NCBI GenBank assembly: GCA_964610175.1
Contig: CAZSVE010000012.1
Span: 1 to 51,230 of the forward strand
Direction: 5' to 3'
Source of the DNA: CAZSVE01 sp964610175
GTDB lineage: Bacteria; Pseudomonadota; Gammaproteobacteria; HK1
DNA: 51,230 nucleotides
Below, one piece after another: positions 34,641-43,795 of this stretch. The position numbers were made by a program, and so were the translations under genes. How positions within the stretch are numbered: position 1 is the stretch's first letter; every line of letters begins with the position of its first letter. The notes beneath the pieces were generated by a model. The model was not told the origin of the DNA. It searched no databases and saw nothing but the letters and a program-made list of their open reading frames with translations.

Positions 34641-34745
34641 TTCGACCTGCCGTAAAGCGATATCCATATCGAATTTACGGTAACGAATTGCCCGTTTTGA
34701 AATCGCCACCAAAAAATCCAACCCGGTGGCCGGAAGGAGGTATCA

Positions 34746-35834
34746 ATGTTGATTCCGCTTCATCCCGATGATGTAATCCGGGAAATGACCGACATAAATC
34801 GTAAGATAACCAAAGGCATGGAGCACCTTGCCGAAATCAAGGAAGAGGATATCGATATCGCGACGGCACCCAAGGAAACCATTTATAGCCAGGACAAACT
34901 GCGCATGTATCGGTATACACCGGTAGTAGACAAGCCACAGAAAACACCTCTGTTGATCATCTATGCGCTGGTCAATCGTTATCAGGTCGCCGATTTACAG
35001 CCGGATAGATCCCTGGTTCGCAACCTCCTCAAGGAAGGCATGGATGTCCACCTGATCGAATGGGGTGATCCACTACCGGCGGATAAATATCTCACCATCG
35101 ACGATTACGTAAACGGTTATCTCGATGATTGCATCGACTTCTTACGAAATCGCTACAACGTGGACAAGATCAATGTCTTTGGTATTTGTCAGGGCGGCAC
35201 CCTGACCACGTGCTACACGGCGCTTCATCCCGAAAAAATCAAAAACATGGTATTGACGGTTACGCCCATCGACTTTCACGCCGGTAAAAACAAGGAAAAG
35301 CCCCATGTCGGATTACTCTTCGAGATGGGCAAGAATGCCGACGTAGACCTGATGGTGGACACATTGGGTAACGTGCCCGCTGATCTCCTGAACCTTTCGT
35401 TTTTGACCGTTTCTCCCTTTACACTCAATTTCGGCAAGTACATCGACATGATCGATACCCTGGATAACCCCAAGGCGCTCCTTAACTTCATGCGCATGGA
35501 AAAGTGGTTATTCAACGGTCCCGACAGTGCCGGCGAGGCGTATCGTGAGTTCGTCAAGGACTTTCTCCAGAGCAACAAGCTCGTCAAGAACGAGATCGTC
35601 TTGGGCGGGAAACGCGTCGACCTCAAAAACATCACCATGCCGGTGCTAAACGTCTATGCAACCGCCGACCATTTGGTACCTCCACCGTGCACAATCGCGC
35701 TTGGCAAGCATGTAGGTTCCAAGGATTACCAGGAACTCGCCATCGAAACCGGCCATATCGGAATATATGTCGGCGGCAAACCTCAGAGTATTTTGGCGCC
35801 GAACGTCGCCAAATGGCTTACGGAACGGGCTTGA
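34746..35834 (+). CDS. phaC: PHA synthase class III catalytic subunit PhaC
   Basis: A 362-residue alpha/beta-hydrolase-type enzyme that, with PhaE, polymerises 3-hydroxyacyl-CoA (mainly 3-hydroxybutyryl-CoA) on granules. The lipase-like box is GICQGG with nucleophile Cys148; Asp308 in YATADHLVPP and His337 in ETGHIGIYVGG complete the triad, at positions close to those of Allochromatium PhaC. The N terminus (IYSQDKLRMYRYTP) and YALVNRYQVADLQPDRSLVR match class III. The ATG has AAGGAGGTATCA in front, a strong ribosome binding site. A terminator at 35983 ends the unit. Confidence 0.97.
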   Translation: MLIPLHPDDVIREMTDINRKITKGMEHLAEIKEEDIDIATAPKETIYSQDKLRMYRYTPVVDKPQKTPLLIIYALVNRYQVADLQPDRSLVRNLLKEGMDVHLIEWGDPLPADKYLTIDDYVNGYLDDCIDFLRNRYNVDKINVFGICQGGTLTTCYTALHPEKIKNMVLTVTPIDFHAGKNKEKPHVGLLFEMGKNADVDLMVDTLGNVPADLLNLSFLTVSPFTLNFGKYIDMIDTLDNPKALLNFMRMEKWLFNGPDSAGEAYREFVKDFLQSNKLVKNEIVLGGKRVDLKNITMPVLNVYATADHLVPPPCTIALGKHVGSKDYQELAIETGHIGIYVGGKPQSILAPNVAKWLTERA

Positions 35835-35869
35835 GGCGAGAGGCCCCTTGCCTTTACTAAAGTTCGATA

Positions 35870-35905
35870 TTCCGCAATGTCCGGGATATTGAACGCTCGG
35901 TATTC
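35870..35905 (+). other. Hairpin after phaC
   Basis: GTTCGATATTCC pairs with GGATATTGAAC around a short loop (one bulged base). Sequence resembles part of a small palindromic element; role unknown. Confidence 0.4.
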
Positions 35906-35982
35906 CGAATGTGCCACAAAGACATAGTTCGGGATGCCGTCCAACAAGGCGCTATCGGCATTTGCTACGCATTCGCTACCCA

Positions 35983-36017
35983 GGGCCGCCCTCTCCGTAG
36001 AGGGCGGTTCCTTTTTT
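35983..36017 (+). terminator. Rho-independent terminator downstream of phaC
   Basis: GGCCGCCCTCT and AGAGGGCGGTTC form a stem with CCGT loop, followed by six T. It is the likely end of the phaEC transcript. The stretch from 36018 to 36447 shows no gene; a REP-like scrap (near 36375-36425) is present. Confidence 0.85.
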
Positions 36018-36447
36018 ATCGAAGAAAACATGCCGGCGAAGCTTCGCTCGATGCCCTTTCCGGCAAGACGCCATTCCCTTCGGTGGACTCTCCTCCGATA
36101 AATTTCCCGGCAAGCTTCACGGATAAGCAGCCCCTTCCCCCCAATGCCCCTCGGGAGACCACGGGTCGTCCTCTCCCACTTCAAGACCCCATCCACTTTC
36201 CAGTGATCTCCCAATCCCCCATGATCCTGAAACAACGCACGGAAATGCGACGAGTCGATGCCGCCACGAAATCCGAAACTCTCGGTGTAGGACACCAGAC
36301 CATCCAACCCCTAACTTGGCCTGGCCGAAACCGGCTTATCGTTCTTCGTCCTCGGCAAAGCTCTCACACGCCCAAGATTTTTCCTTTGGTCGAAATGACG
36401 GATGTGGGGGGAGACAAAATTTTTCGATCGTCAGGATTTCGGATTCT

Positions 36448-36561
36448 TGCCTATTTCCCGCTCAGTTTCGCTGACGAGTCGAGTTTTACGAAACGCAAGT
36501 TTTGCTTTACCAATGCATGAATCGTACTTTATCGCTTCGAGGCGAGGCTTTCCTGGCCGGT
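36448..36561 (-). repeat. Dispersed repeat family R2, copy e
   Basis: Inverted copy: CCTATTTCCCGCTCAGTTTC, then GAGTTTTACGAAACGCAAG and GGCGAGGCTTTCCTGGCCGG. It abuts the stop of the dppC-like gene on the minus strand. Confidence 0.75.
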
Positions 36562-37434
36562 TCATGGGTCATTTCTTGTCCTTCCAGGCATCCGCGATCG
36601 AACATCCATCCAATCCCGAAGCCGATCCCCGAGGGTATTGATGGACAACACGACCAGCATCAATGCAGCCCCGGGCGCGAGCACCAAATGCGGCGCCACC
36701 AACATGTACCGGGTACCATCCCGAATGACACTGCCCCAGGATGCCGTGGGCGGTTGCACACCGAGACCCAAAAACGAAAGCCCCGCCTCCGCAATCACCA
36801 CATTGGCAATCCCGAAGGTGACCTCTACGATCAAAGGCGCCGCCAATAACGGCAGCAAGTGATGCAGAGCGATCCGAGGCAGGCCACAGCCCAGCGCCTC
36901 GGCCGCCCGCACATGGTCGCGATGCTTCAATGACAGCGTTTGTGCCCGTGCCAGACGCGCGAAACCCACCCATCCAACCACCACCAGGGCAATCATGATG
37001 TTTCCGATCCCAGGCCCCAGGATTCCGGCCATGGCGATCGCCAGCAGGATTCCGGGAAAGGCCAGGAAAACATCCATGATCCGCGCCACCACATGATCCA
37101 AAATGCCACCGAACCAACCGCTCAGGGTACCGATCATGGCGCCGATGAGACAAGAAATCGAGGTTACCGAGACGCTGACGAATAGCGAAATTCGCGCCCC
37201 CGCCACCAGGCGATCCCAGACCGGTCGCCCGAGATCATCGTAACCAAGCCAGGCATCGGGATTCGGCCCTATCAGGATATTGGGAAGCGTTATCCGTTCA
37301 GGAGTAACAGACAACATGGGGCCCGCTACCGCCAACAGTACCCACAAAATCAAAATAACCAACGGCCAGGCGATCCGTAGTATCGAAGCCCATCCCCCGG
37401 GCTGCCTCAGTCGCGGCATCATGGGCCATTTCAT
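36562..37434 (-). CDS. Peptide/nickel-type ABC transporter permease (DppC-like)
   Basis: A 290-residue inner-membrane permease of the DppC/OppC type. It has an N-terminal membrane helix (WPLVILILWVLLAVAGPML), the YDDLGRPVWDRLVAGARISL motif typical of DppC proteins (DxxGRDxxSRxxxGxRxSL), further helices, and the EAA loop RAAEALGCGLPRIALHHLLPL that contacts the ATPase. The terminal GLSFLGLGVQPPTASWG is also diagnostic. Its start overlaps the end of the upstream dppB-like gene by 4 bp, so the two are coupled. No binding protein or ATPase gene is next to them here, so the transporter is incomplete in this window and its substrate unknown. Confidence 0.92.
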   Translation of the reverse strand: MKWPMMPRLRQPGGWASILRIAWPLVILILWVLLAVAGPMLSVTPERITLPNILIGPNPDAWLGYDDLGRPVWDRLVAGARISLFVSVSVTSISCLIGAMIGTLSGWFGGILDHVVARIMDVFLAFPGILLAIAMAGILGPGIGNIMIALVVVGWVGFARLARAQTLSLKHRDHVRAAEALGCGLPRIALHHLLPLLAAPLIVEVTFGIANVVIAEAGLSFLGLGVQPPTASWGSVIRDGTRYMLVAPHLVLAPGAALMLVVLSINTLGDRLRDWMDVRSRMPGRTRNDP

Positions 37435-38363
37435 GGCCTCTCTCCCAGGTGAATCCGCGGATCCAGTCTTGCGTAGATCAGATCCGTCATGGTATTGACC
37501 ACGACGTAGGCGAGACTTATCACCAAGACACAGCCCTGCAACACCGGATAATCGCGTCGTGCGATGGACTCCATGATGAGTTGTCCGAGACCCGGCCAGG
37601 AAAACACCGACTCCGTGATCACCGCACCCCCCAATAATGCCCCCAACTGCAACCCAAGCACGGTGATGATGGACAATGCCGCGTTGGGTAGCGCATGAAA
37701 AAAGATCACCTGGGGCTCCCGTAAACCCTTCGCCCGTGCAGTGCGCACGAAATCGTCACCAAGGACCTCCAACAAGCTGGAGCGCACCATTCGGGAAAGG
37801 ATCGCCGCCAACGCAGTCCCCAAAGTGATGGCGGGTAGAATCAATGAGGCGACCCCCTCCTCGCGGCCGCTTACCGGCAACCAGCGCAACCACACCGAGA
37901 ATATCAGGATAAGTACAGGCCCCACCACGAAATTCGGTATCGACACACCGACCATGGCAAACCCCATGGCAAGGCGATCCCAGGCGGTATCCTTGCGCAC
38001 CGCGGCAATGGCGCCCAGGGGAATGGCGATGCAAACCGCCACCATCAGGGCAGCAAGGGCAAGAACCAGCGTCGCGGGAATTCGCTCCGCCAACATCTCG
38101 GCCACAGGGCGTTTGGCATGTAGGGAATACCCCAGATCCAACCGAGCGAGTCCCTCCAAATATCGCGCCAGTTGCACCCCGATAGGTCGATCGAGCCCCA
38201 GGGCCTCCCGCAACGTCTCGCGCTCCGCAGGCCGCGCCGACTCCCCCAGCATCACCTCCACGGGGTCCCCCGGCACCAGATGGATCAATAGAAAGACCAG
38301 ACAGACCACGCCGAAAATAACCACGACAGCGCTCAATAACCGGGAAAGCAGGAATCGGAGCAT
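37431..38363 (-). CDS. Peptide/nickel-type ABC transporter permease (DppB-like)
   Basis: A protein of about 310 residues with the DppB/OppB pattern: first helix FLLSRLLSAVVVIFGVVCLV, then LVPGDPVEVMLGESA (PGDP motif), LGLDRPIGVQLARYLEGLAR, DLGYSLHAKRPVAEMLAERI, the EAA loop ARAKGLREPQVIFFHALPNA, and ESVFSWPGLGQLIMESIARRDYP near the end. The ATG at 38363 is favoured; a GTG nine bases upstream is possible. It pairs with the downstream dppC-like permease to form the channel for di/oligopeptides, nickel or related substrates. Confidence 0.92.
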   Translation of the reverse strand: MLRFLLSRLLSAVVVIFGVVCLVFLLIHLVPGDPVEVMLGESARPAERETLREALGLDRPIGVQLARYLEGLARLDLGYSLHAKRPVAEMLAERIPATLVLALAALMVAVCIAIPLGAIAAVRKDTAWDRLAMGFAMVGVSIPNFVVGPVLILIFSVWLRWLPVSGREEGVASLILPAITLGTALAAILSRMVRSSLLEVLGDDFVRTARAKGLREPQVIFFHALPNAALSIITVLGLQLGALLGGAVITESVFSWPGLGQLIMESIARRDYPVLQGCVLVISLAYVVVNTMTDLIYARLDPRIHLGERP

Positions 38364-38372
38364 GGCAACCAC

Positions 38373-38540
38373 TCAATTCTTCTTGTTTTTCTTTCGTGAT
38401 GGTCGTCTAGCCGTGGTTTCCTCGCATGCGCGCCCCAGTAGGTTCGTCGCATCGACAGATTTCAGCATCGTACCGATGACAGGTTTGAATTGCTCCAAAC
38501 CGACAGGTTTCAATAAATAATTGGAAGCCATGGCATAGCT
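38373..38540 (-). pseudogene. Receiver-domain C-terminal fragment
   Basis: On the minus strand SYAMASNYLLKPVGLEQFKP matches the end of a CheY-type receiver (the conserved Lys-Pro and flanking strands), followed by a basic tail. The phospho-acceptor half is missing, and the upstream sequence of the open frame has no receiver similarity. It is a truncated response regulator next to an IS110 fragment that may have caused the loss. Confidence 0.6.
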
Positions 38541-38629
38541 CCCCAATGGGTGGCTAGTGCCGCTGAAATTGATTTGGCTACAGCCTTTTCTATGCCTTTC
38601 TCTATAACTCCTGCTATTGGCGGCTCCAT

Positions 38630-39125
38630 TCAATTACCTCTTTCCAATATTTTGTGTGCCAGGGCAAAGATCGCCCGCTTTCGTCCTCGTCCGACGAGCA
38701 AGGACTTGAACTTTTCCCGAAGCGCGAGCGTGTGCGACTGGCCGCGTTGACCGCTTCACATAGGATTCGCCGGACGTACGGATTGCCCTTGCGCTTTTTG
38801 CCAGCTACCTGCTTTCCAGCCGATTCATGATTGCCTGGGCAGATCCTGGCCCAAGAAGCAAGCTTTTCCGCAGTGCCAAAGGCATCCATATCGTCGCCAA
38901 TCTCCACGAGCAGCATAGCCGCTCCCATTTTGTCGATGCCGGGGATCGTTTGCAGCGCTTGAAGAATCGCCTTGTATGGATCGAGTCGGCTCAGCACCTG
39001 CCTGGCAAAAATTGCGATACGTCTTTCCAGCTCCTCAATATGGTCCAGCGTCTCGGAGAGCACAAAGATATGATCGGCCGTCGACTCGCCGGCCAAGGCA
39101 TCAAGAAGCTCCTCTTCGGTTTATC
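38630..39125 (-). pseudogene. IS110-family transposase fragment
   Basis: The minus-strand frame reads LQTIPGIDKMGAAMLLVEIG, then FGTAEKLASWARICPGNHES and AGKKRKGNPYVRRILCEAV, the C-terminal Transposase_20 domain of IS110/IS1111 elements. A frameshift near 38720 moves the ending (FKSLLVGRGRKRAIFALAHK) into another frame, ending at 38630. The N-terminal DEDD catalytic domain is absent, so it is a dead 3' fragment. Confidence 0.85.
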
Positions 39126-39164
39126 ACGATTGTGCCTAACGCTCATGAAGAGAGGTTCCATCAC

Positions 39165-39240
39165 CCCGGAAAATGAAAGATTTCTCACTGCGTTCGAAAT
39201 GACATGTTTTTTGTCATCCCGAAGCGAAGCGAGGGATCTT
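39165..39240. repeat. REP-like inverted repeat pair
   Basis: AGATTTCTCACTGCGTTCGA faces GTCATCCCGAAGCGAAGCGA, the same intergenic motif as near 3495 and 8705. Confidence 0.6.
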
Positions 39241-39263
39241 GTGACCCTCTTTGGCATGTACTT

Positions 39264-39419
39264 TCATAGTAACAATAAAGGTTTATCGCAAATATCGGTT
39301 ATGCTCTTCGTTATCGCTTTAATGCCCTTTTCTTCAGAATTTATGTTTTCATCGGAATTCACCATAGAAAACGGAGCAAAAACCAGTAATAGATAGATCG
39401 CAAGATGATATCTTTTCAT
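39264..39419 (-). CDS. Short secreted protein, possibly truncated
   Basis: A 51-residue frame starting MKRYHLAIYLLLVFAPFSMV, a plausible signal peptide, followed by an acidic/Lys segment ending ITKSITDICDKPLLLL. The single Cys and abrupt end close to a REP pair suggest the 3' part of a longer exported protein has been lost. No family recognised. Confidence 0.4.
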   Translation of the reverse strand: MKRYHLAIYLLLVFAPFSMVNSDENINSEEKGIKAITKSITDICDKPLLLL

Positions 39420-39551
39420 ATGTAGAACCTTTCGAAGTAGATAAAAGATCGGAAATTAATTATCGTCGACCAATTTCTATTGGTCCGATGGTAAACGACC
39501 CTCTCCCGCGAGTAATTCCAGGATCTCCAAGGTTTGGCGAAACCATTTAAT

Positions 39552-39833
39552 CTATCTGATCTTATTTTTGTCCATATCCGTTTCCTCTTTGCCATCAAGA
39601 AGAATGTTTTCCCTGGGGTGGTTTCCCGTCGCGAAGATAGTGGGCAATTTCCCACTTTTCTGAAGGGTGCCGTAGGCTCGATGTAGGGCGGCTTGAAGGT
39701 CTTGGTGGAATAGCCGTATGGAGTAACTGTCCTGGCGCATGATCTTGCCACGGGCGATGGGCGAGACGAAGGGAGCGAGATCGGGATCGATATCTCCAAA
39801 GCTTTTCAGCACGGTCATGCCAGACCGGTACAC
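39552..39833 (-). CDS. Hypothetical protein of unknown function
   Basis: An open frame of about 93 codons whose most likely internal start gives MTVLKSFGDIDPDLAPFVSP followed by IARGKIMRQDSYSIRLFHQD. Composition looks like a real globular protein, and the frame extends upstream (ATGSGKCVYRSG), so it may be the C-terminal piece of something larger. It lies about 100 bp beyond the nuclease-like gene on the same strand; whether it belongs to that operon is unclear. Confidence 0.4.
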   Translation of the reverse strand: MYRSGMTVLKSFGDIDPDLAPFVSPIARGKIMRQDSYSIRLFHQDLQAALHRAYGTLQKSGKLPTIFATGNHPRENILLDGKEETDMDKNKIR

Positions 39834-39930
39834 ACATTTGCCCGATCCGGTGGCGTGGGTTCGATCATCCCTTTTTTACCCCTGAATTCGTATGGCTTGG
39901 TCAACAAATACATCCCCAATACGGTGTCTT

Positions 39931-40389
39931 TCAATTTTTTCTGTACTTTTCATCAGGCATGGGCGGCCAATCGTATGGATTCGTTACAAGCCATAAACGA
40001 AAATAGGAAATACCAATCCCAGGATTCATAAAGATATTGGCGAATTGCTTCGATAGAAATTCCTTGATGGTTGTATCGAATTTCGGTTTTATTTCGCGGG
40101 GTGTCAGCCTTCTTGCGCTGGATACGGCTTTCAGCTCGACCAGTGTCAGCCCGAATTCGCGCTCGCCGGTTTTTATGATGATCAGGCAATCAATGGACTT
40201 TGATGGCTCGCGCATTCTTTTGGTGCTGAAATAGGCATCGATCTTCAATATATTGATCCGATCCTGTCGGAGGTCGCCATTTTCCATCAGCTCGTCGCAA
40301 ACCTTGACACCAATACCCATTTCTTCGCAGGTCTGGCGCAGAAGACCACAGAGATCGGGATGATTGGTTATCTCATCGAACATCGGCAT
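39931..40389 (-). CDS. PD-(D/E)XK-like nuclease
   Basis: A 152-residue protein, last gene of a four-gene operon, overlapping the ATPase gene by 17 bp. Asp67 in SIDCLIII and the pair Glu85/Lys87 in LTLVELKAV stand on two predicted beta strands, the spacing D-x17-E-L-K fitting the PD-(D/E)XK fold. Residues 97-120 (PREIKPKFDTTIKEFLSKQF) form a following helix. A nuclease coupled to an AAA ATPase is a common theme in defence systems, with the ATPase sensing or gating cleavage. The assignment rests on motif spacing only; a non-catalytic relative is possible. Confidence 0.6.
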   Translation of the reverse strand: MPMFDEITNHPDLCGLLRQTCEEMGIGVKVCDELMENGDLRQDRINILKIDAYFSTKRMREPSKSIDCLIIIKTGEREFGLTLVELKAVSSARRLTPREIKPKFDTTIKEFLSKQFANIFMNPGIGISYFRLWLVTNPYDWPPMPDEKYRKN

Positions 40390-41917
40390 TCATCCTTTCG
40401 ATCAGATCGATCTTCTCCTCATATAATGCCTCCGCGAGATCGATGAAGTTTTCGTCATCGATACCGAGTCGGTCCACCGCCAGGGGAAGCGCCTTGCTTC
40501 CCGCTTTCGACCATTTGAAAACATGGGCCTCGACGACGTCGACGTCGATCTCTTCCGCCAGGATGAGGTTGTTGAGTTTCGTGAAGAGGTAGTTGCTGTG
40601 AGAGGTCAGGAAGATCTTCACGTCGGCGGCAAAGATCAGGGCCGCGAATGCACTCATGAGCCTGGCCTGATTTACCGGGTGCAGGTGTGCCTCGGGTTCC
40701 TCCATGAAGACCAGCGTCTTTGGGGAGCTGTCTCCCTTCCTCATATCCGGCAAGCCTGTCCGGGTGGTAGCTCGGGGGCCCGCCACAATGTAGCGCAGAA
40801 AGACGACAAGGGGCGACAGTTCCGAAACCATGGAGGATGCGCCATCCACATCGAGTCTGAGATCCGTCCCCCGGGGCGTGTAAAACATTTGCTGGGTTTC
40901 CCCGTCGAATTGGACGTTTCCCCCGAGGATATCCCGTTCGATATCCTTCGCAATCCGATGGATCGGATCGTTTCCCTGGCTGTTTTTGTCCGGTTTTATC
41001 TCGGACAGCTCGCGGAAATAGTCATTCAGGGGCGTGGAAATATCAAGAGACTCGATTTGGCTTTCAAAGGTGTTAATCAGCTGGTCTTGGATTTTGACTG
41101 TCGGGTTCTTGAATAACTCACCGTCCGGGAGAAGCCATTCATCCTCCCGCTTGTTTTTATCATCCGCGTTCGGAAGTGCTCGACTTCCGGATAATGCCGC
41201 TCTGAATCCTCTGGAGGCGGAAAGCACCTGATAAGCCGCCGATCTCAATGCGGGGAGATAGTGAATGTCGCGAATCCCGCCGAGCGCATCCTTTAGCATA
41301 TTCCCGAAAAAATGCACGCAGGCGATGATAAAGGCGGCCTTGAAGTGCTCGTAATCCCGGCCATCATGGTATACGACGATATTATCCGCCTCGTAATCTG
41401 TGGGCCTGTTTTCCGCCACGCACCGCAATGCGATGCTGCTACCAATCGTCAATCCCTTCACTTCCAGGACTTTCCCAACCTCGGCTACGCCGATGTCTAT
41501 TTCCTCGCTACCGAACGCCAATCTTATACGCGGAGATTCCCCTGAGAATTTATTGGTAACGTGGTCGATGGGACCATAGGTCTCCCCGATGTAATCCCGG
41601 AATCTCTTCAGGAAGGTATCCTTCAGGAGCCGGACGATCTCCTCCCGAAAGATATCGCCGACATCGGCCTCGTCTCCCACATTCAGCGCCGATACCCTGT
41701 CGAATATCTCCTCGGGTAGTTGCATTGCCCGCCCGTGCAGAAATTCCGCGGAACCCAGGATATCTCGGGATTCCACGAGGGCCTTCAGCAACAGATAGAC
41801 GACGGTGATCCCATAGGATTTGCCGACGTTGTTTTCCCCCACGATGAGATGCAGGTCCTTGGCCAAATCGCACTCGAAATGATGGATTGGGCCGAAGTCG
41901 TGTATTTGAATCTTCAT
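40373..41917 (-). CDS. AAA ATPase, OLD/AAA_15-like
   Basis: A 514-residue SMC/ABC-like ATPase. MKIQIHDFGPIHHFECDLAK leads into Walker A GENNVGKS (27-34). The middle (about 90-350) is a helical insertion. SSMVSELSPLVVFLRYIVAG resembles the signature region, TLVFMEEPEAHLHP (401-414) is Walker B with catalytic Glu, and FLTSHSNYLFTKLNNLI carries the H-loop His (440). No TOPRIM domain follows, unlike GajA or OLD proteins; the nuclease is instead a separate, overlapping gene. It overlaps the upstream 466-residue gene by 4 bp (ATGA). Such ATPases typically form dimers or oligomers that control an effector. Confidence 0.85.
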   Translation of the reverse strand: MKIQIHDFGPIHHFECDLAKDLHLIVGENNVGKSYGITVVYLLLKALVESRDILGSAEFLHGRAMQLPEEIFDRVSALNVGDEADVGDIFREEIVRLLKDTFLKRFRDYIGETYGPIDHVTNKFSGESPRIRLAFGSEEIDIGVAEVGKVLEVKGLTIGSSIALRCVAENRPTDYEADNIVVYHDGRDYEHFKAAFIIACVHFFGNMLKDALGGIRDIHYLPALRSAAYQVLSASRGFRAALSGSRALPNADDKNKREDEWLLPDGELFKNPTVKIQDQLINTFESQIESLDISTPLNDYFRELSEIKPDKNSQGNDPIHRIAKDIERDILGGNVQFDGETQQMFYTPRGTDLRLDVDGASSMVSELSPLVVFLRYIVAGPRATTRTGLPDMRKGDSSPKTLVFMEEPEAHLHPVNQARLMSAFAALIFAADVKIFLTSHSNYLFTKLNNLILAEEIDVDVVEAHVFKWSKAGSKALPLAVDRLGIDDENFIDLAEALYEEKIDLIERMNADVR

Positions 41918-43314
41918 TTCTTTTCGGAATCCGTCCCCACCAAGCCCATCAACTTCTTCAGCATTTCGTTCGGATCATCATTGCCTTGGTCTTCATTTGC
42001 TCCCTCGGGGATTTTGGCCTTTCTTACAAGAGAAACGCAGATGTTTTCATCGATGCAAGGGGCAACGAAACCGATCCGCCCGGCCCCGTTCCCTTCGATA
42101 ATATCAGGCAACATAAACAAATCGAGTTTCTCCGTGATACCGGAACTCAGCACTTGTCTCATGCGAAGCTCCAACAGGTTTTTCACTTCTCCCACGGTGC
42201 GTTTGGCAAGGCCCGTGTAGGTTCTCATGTAGCTGTCCTGGGATTGATTCAACATCTGAAAGAAAGCATTCAGGAAATAGGTACTCCTTTTCCATAGAAA
42301 AGACCGGTATTGCACCTCCTTGATATCGAAATCGTTAGCGGTGGGATTGAACCACAGCTCATCGCAGATTGATGTATCGTCCAACCTCATCAGGAAGGTC
42401 CCCGAGGTCCAGTCGTAGTGGGAGCCCTCCGTGATCAGGATGCGCTTCTTTCCATTCAGGTCCATGCCGGCGAATAGATCCTTTACGGTTTGGGTGACCT
42501 GCCCATGCCTGACGTGGAGATACTCTCTCAGCGCGGTCGCCTGTTCACGGGAGTCCTGTTCTAGATTCTCGAAGGATTCGAAACCCTTCATCTTGCTTAA
42601 TCCGATGATCCGCTCGGGAGAAATGTCCCATTCCAATTCGTCGATCTGCCTGATGCCGGAACCGGCGTCCTTCAGGGCCATATTCCATGGACTCGGGAAT
42701 GTCTCGAAAAGCTCGATAAGCCGCTTTCCCCTGGGCATGTAGCCTGACAACTGTTCGCGGCACTCGCTGCAAAAACAGGTCAGCTCGATGCGCTCATTGC
42801 TTGCCCCCATGGGCAGAATGTTCGTGAGATCGATGGCGACGCCCGCCGTTTTGGCGTCGGCACCGTGCTCCCCGCGCGCCCTTGCGCACTCCTCGGTGGT
42901 GATCTCGATGGCCTTTTTTGCAAGATAGGTCAATAACTGTTTGGTGCGCTTTTTCGAAAAACAGGCCTGGGCAGAGCTGTCCCCGCTGATGTCGATGATG
43001 TGCAGGGAGTCGCTTTTGATGAAGTGCAGCGTCGGGTCCAGGGTAAGATAGATATCGAGGCCCAACCTCGCGAATTCTGCCACCACGTCGCCGAGCAGGA
43101 ATTCCTCCGCCCTGCCCTTGTAGCGAATGGTTTTTTCAGCGGTAAAATTGTTCTTGAAGGGAACGCCCGTGGCAGTGCAGACGGGGAGAACCACGCCCTC
43201 TGCGGCTACGCCCCACCTTCCACGGTGGTCATTTTTAATTTCCTCGGCGTTTCGCTGGGACAGCACCGCCATGTCGGGCACGTATATCAGGGACTTTCCA
43301 AAATTTTCATTCAT
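41914..43314 (-). CDS. Unrecognised 466-residue protein with Cys motif
   Basis: No family is recognised. The N-terminal half alternates strands and helices (EEFLLGDVVAEFARLGLDIY then LTLDPTLHFIKSDSLHIID), loosely like the first units of a TIM barrel. A Cys motif, LTCFCSECREQL (Cys180, 182, 185), resembles the CxCxxC segments of some barrel-type glycoside hydrolases, or could bind zinc. The C-terminal part is helical and charged, ending acidic. It starts 13 bp after the membrane winged-helix gene and overlaps the ATPase gene by 4 bp, so it belongs to the same operon. It may be the sensor or a regulator of the ATPase-nuclease pair. Confidence 0.6.
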   Translation of the reverse strand: MNENFGKSLIYVPDMAVLSQRNAEEIKNDHRGRWGVAAEGVVLPVCTATGVPFKNNFTAEKTIRYKGRAEEFLLGDVVAEFARLGLDIYLTLDPTLHFIKSDSLHIIDISGDSSAQACFSKKRTKQLLTYLAKKAIEITTEECARARGEHGADAKTAGVAIDLTNILPMGASNERIELTCFCSECREQLSGYMPRGKRLIELFETFPSPWNMALKDAGSGIRQIDELEWDISPERIIGLSKMKGFESFENLEQDSREQATALREYLHVRHGQVTQTVKDLFAGMDLNGKKRILITEGSHYDWTSGTFLMRLDDTSICDELWFNPTANDFDIKEVQYRSFLWKRSTYFLNAFFQMLNQSQDSYMRTYTGLAKRTVGEVKNLLELRMRQVLSSGITEKLDLFMLPDIIEGNGAGRIGFVAPCIDENICVSLVRKAKIPEGANEDQGNDDPNEMLKKLMGLVGTDSEKK

Positions 43315-43327
43315 GGGTTATCTCCAG

Positions 43328-43762
43328 TCAGTTTGGCAGACAAATACGGCCATCGGCGCGCTGTTGCAGTTTACCCGATTCGATCAGATGGCCGAGTATT
43401 TCCTCGGCGCGTTCATTATCGATCCCTTTATCGTTCAATGCGTCGATTGCCTCTTGCTCTCGTAACCACTGGCAACAGGCGAACTTATTTTCGATATAAG
43501 AAAACGCCAACTCCGATTGCTCATCCAATCCCGGCTGGACTGGAGACGTAACACGCAACAAATAGGGCAGGGCAAAAATACCGAAGAGTAATATGGCGAT
43601 AAAAAATAGCGCCACCAGGATTCCGGCAATATATCCCAATCCCCAAATGCTCAGAACGGCCAAAAATAACCCGATCACAATTGCCGGGCTTTTGAACTCA
43701 TCTTTTAGCCGCCTGAACCAGGGGTCCGATACACAACATATTCGATGCAGATGCTTTTTCAT
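43328..43762 (-). CDS. Membrane protein with winged-helix-like C terminus
   Basis: A 144-residue protein, first gene of the operon. Two adjacent membrane helices lie at about residues 28-47 (AIVIGLFLAVLSIWGLGYI) and 48-70 (GILVALFFIAILLFGIFALP). The soluble C terminus (EREQ-like LREQEAIDALNDKGIDNERA, then EEILGHLIESGKLQQRADGR) has the helix-helix-wing pattern of a small winged-helix domain. It could be a membrane-tethered regulator or effector. The 21-bp array at 43796-44068 begins 33 bp upstream of its start. Confidence 0.6.
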   Translation of the reverse strand: MKKHLHRICCVSDPWFRRLKDEFKSPAIVIGLFLAVLSIWGLGYIAGILVALFFIAILLFGIFALPYLLRVTSPVQPGLDEQSELAFSYIENKFACCQWLREQEAIDALNDKGIDNERAEEILGHLIESGKLQQRADGRICLPN

Positions 43763-43795
43763 ATTTCAATCCGGCAATGTCGAAACCAATCGAAT

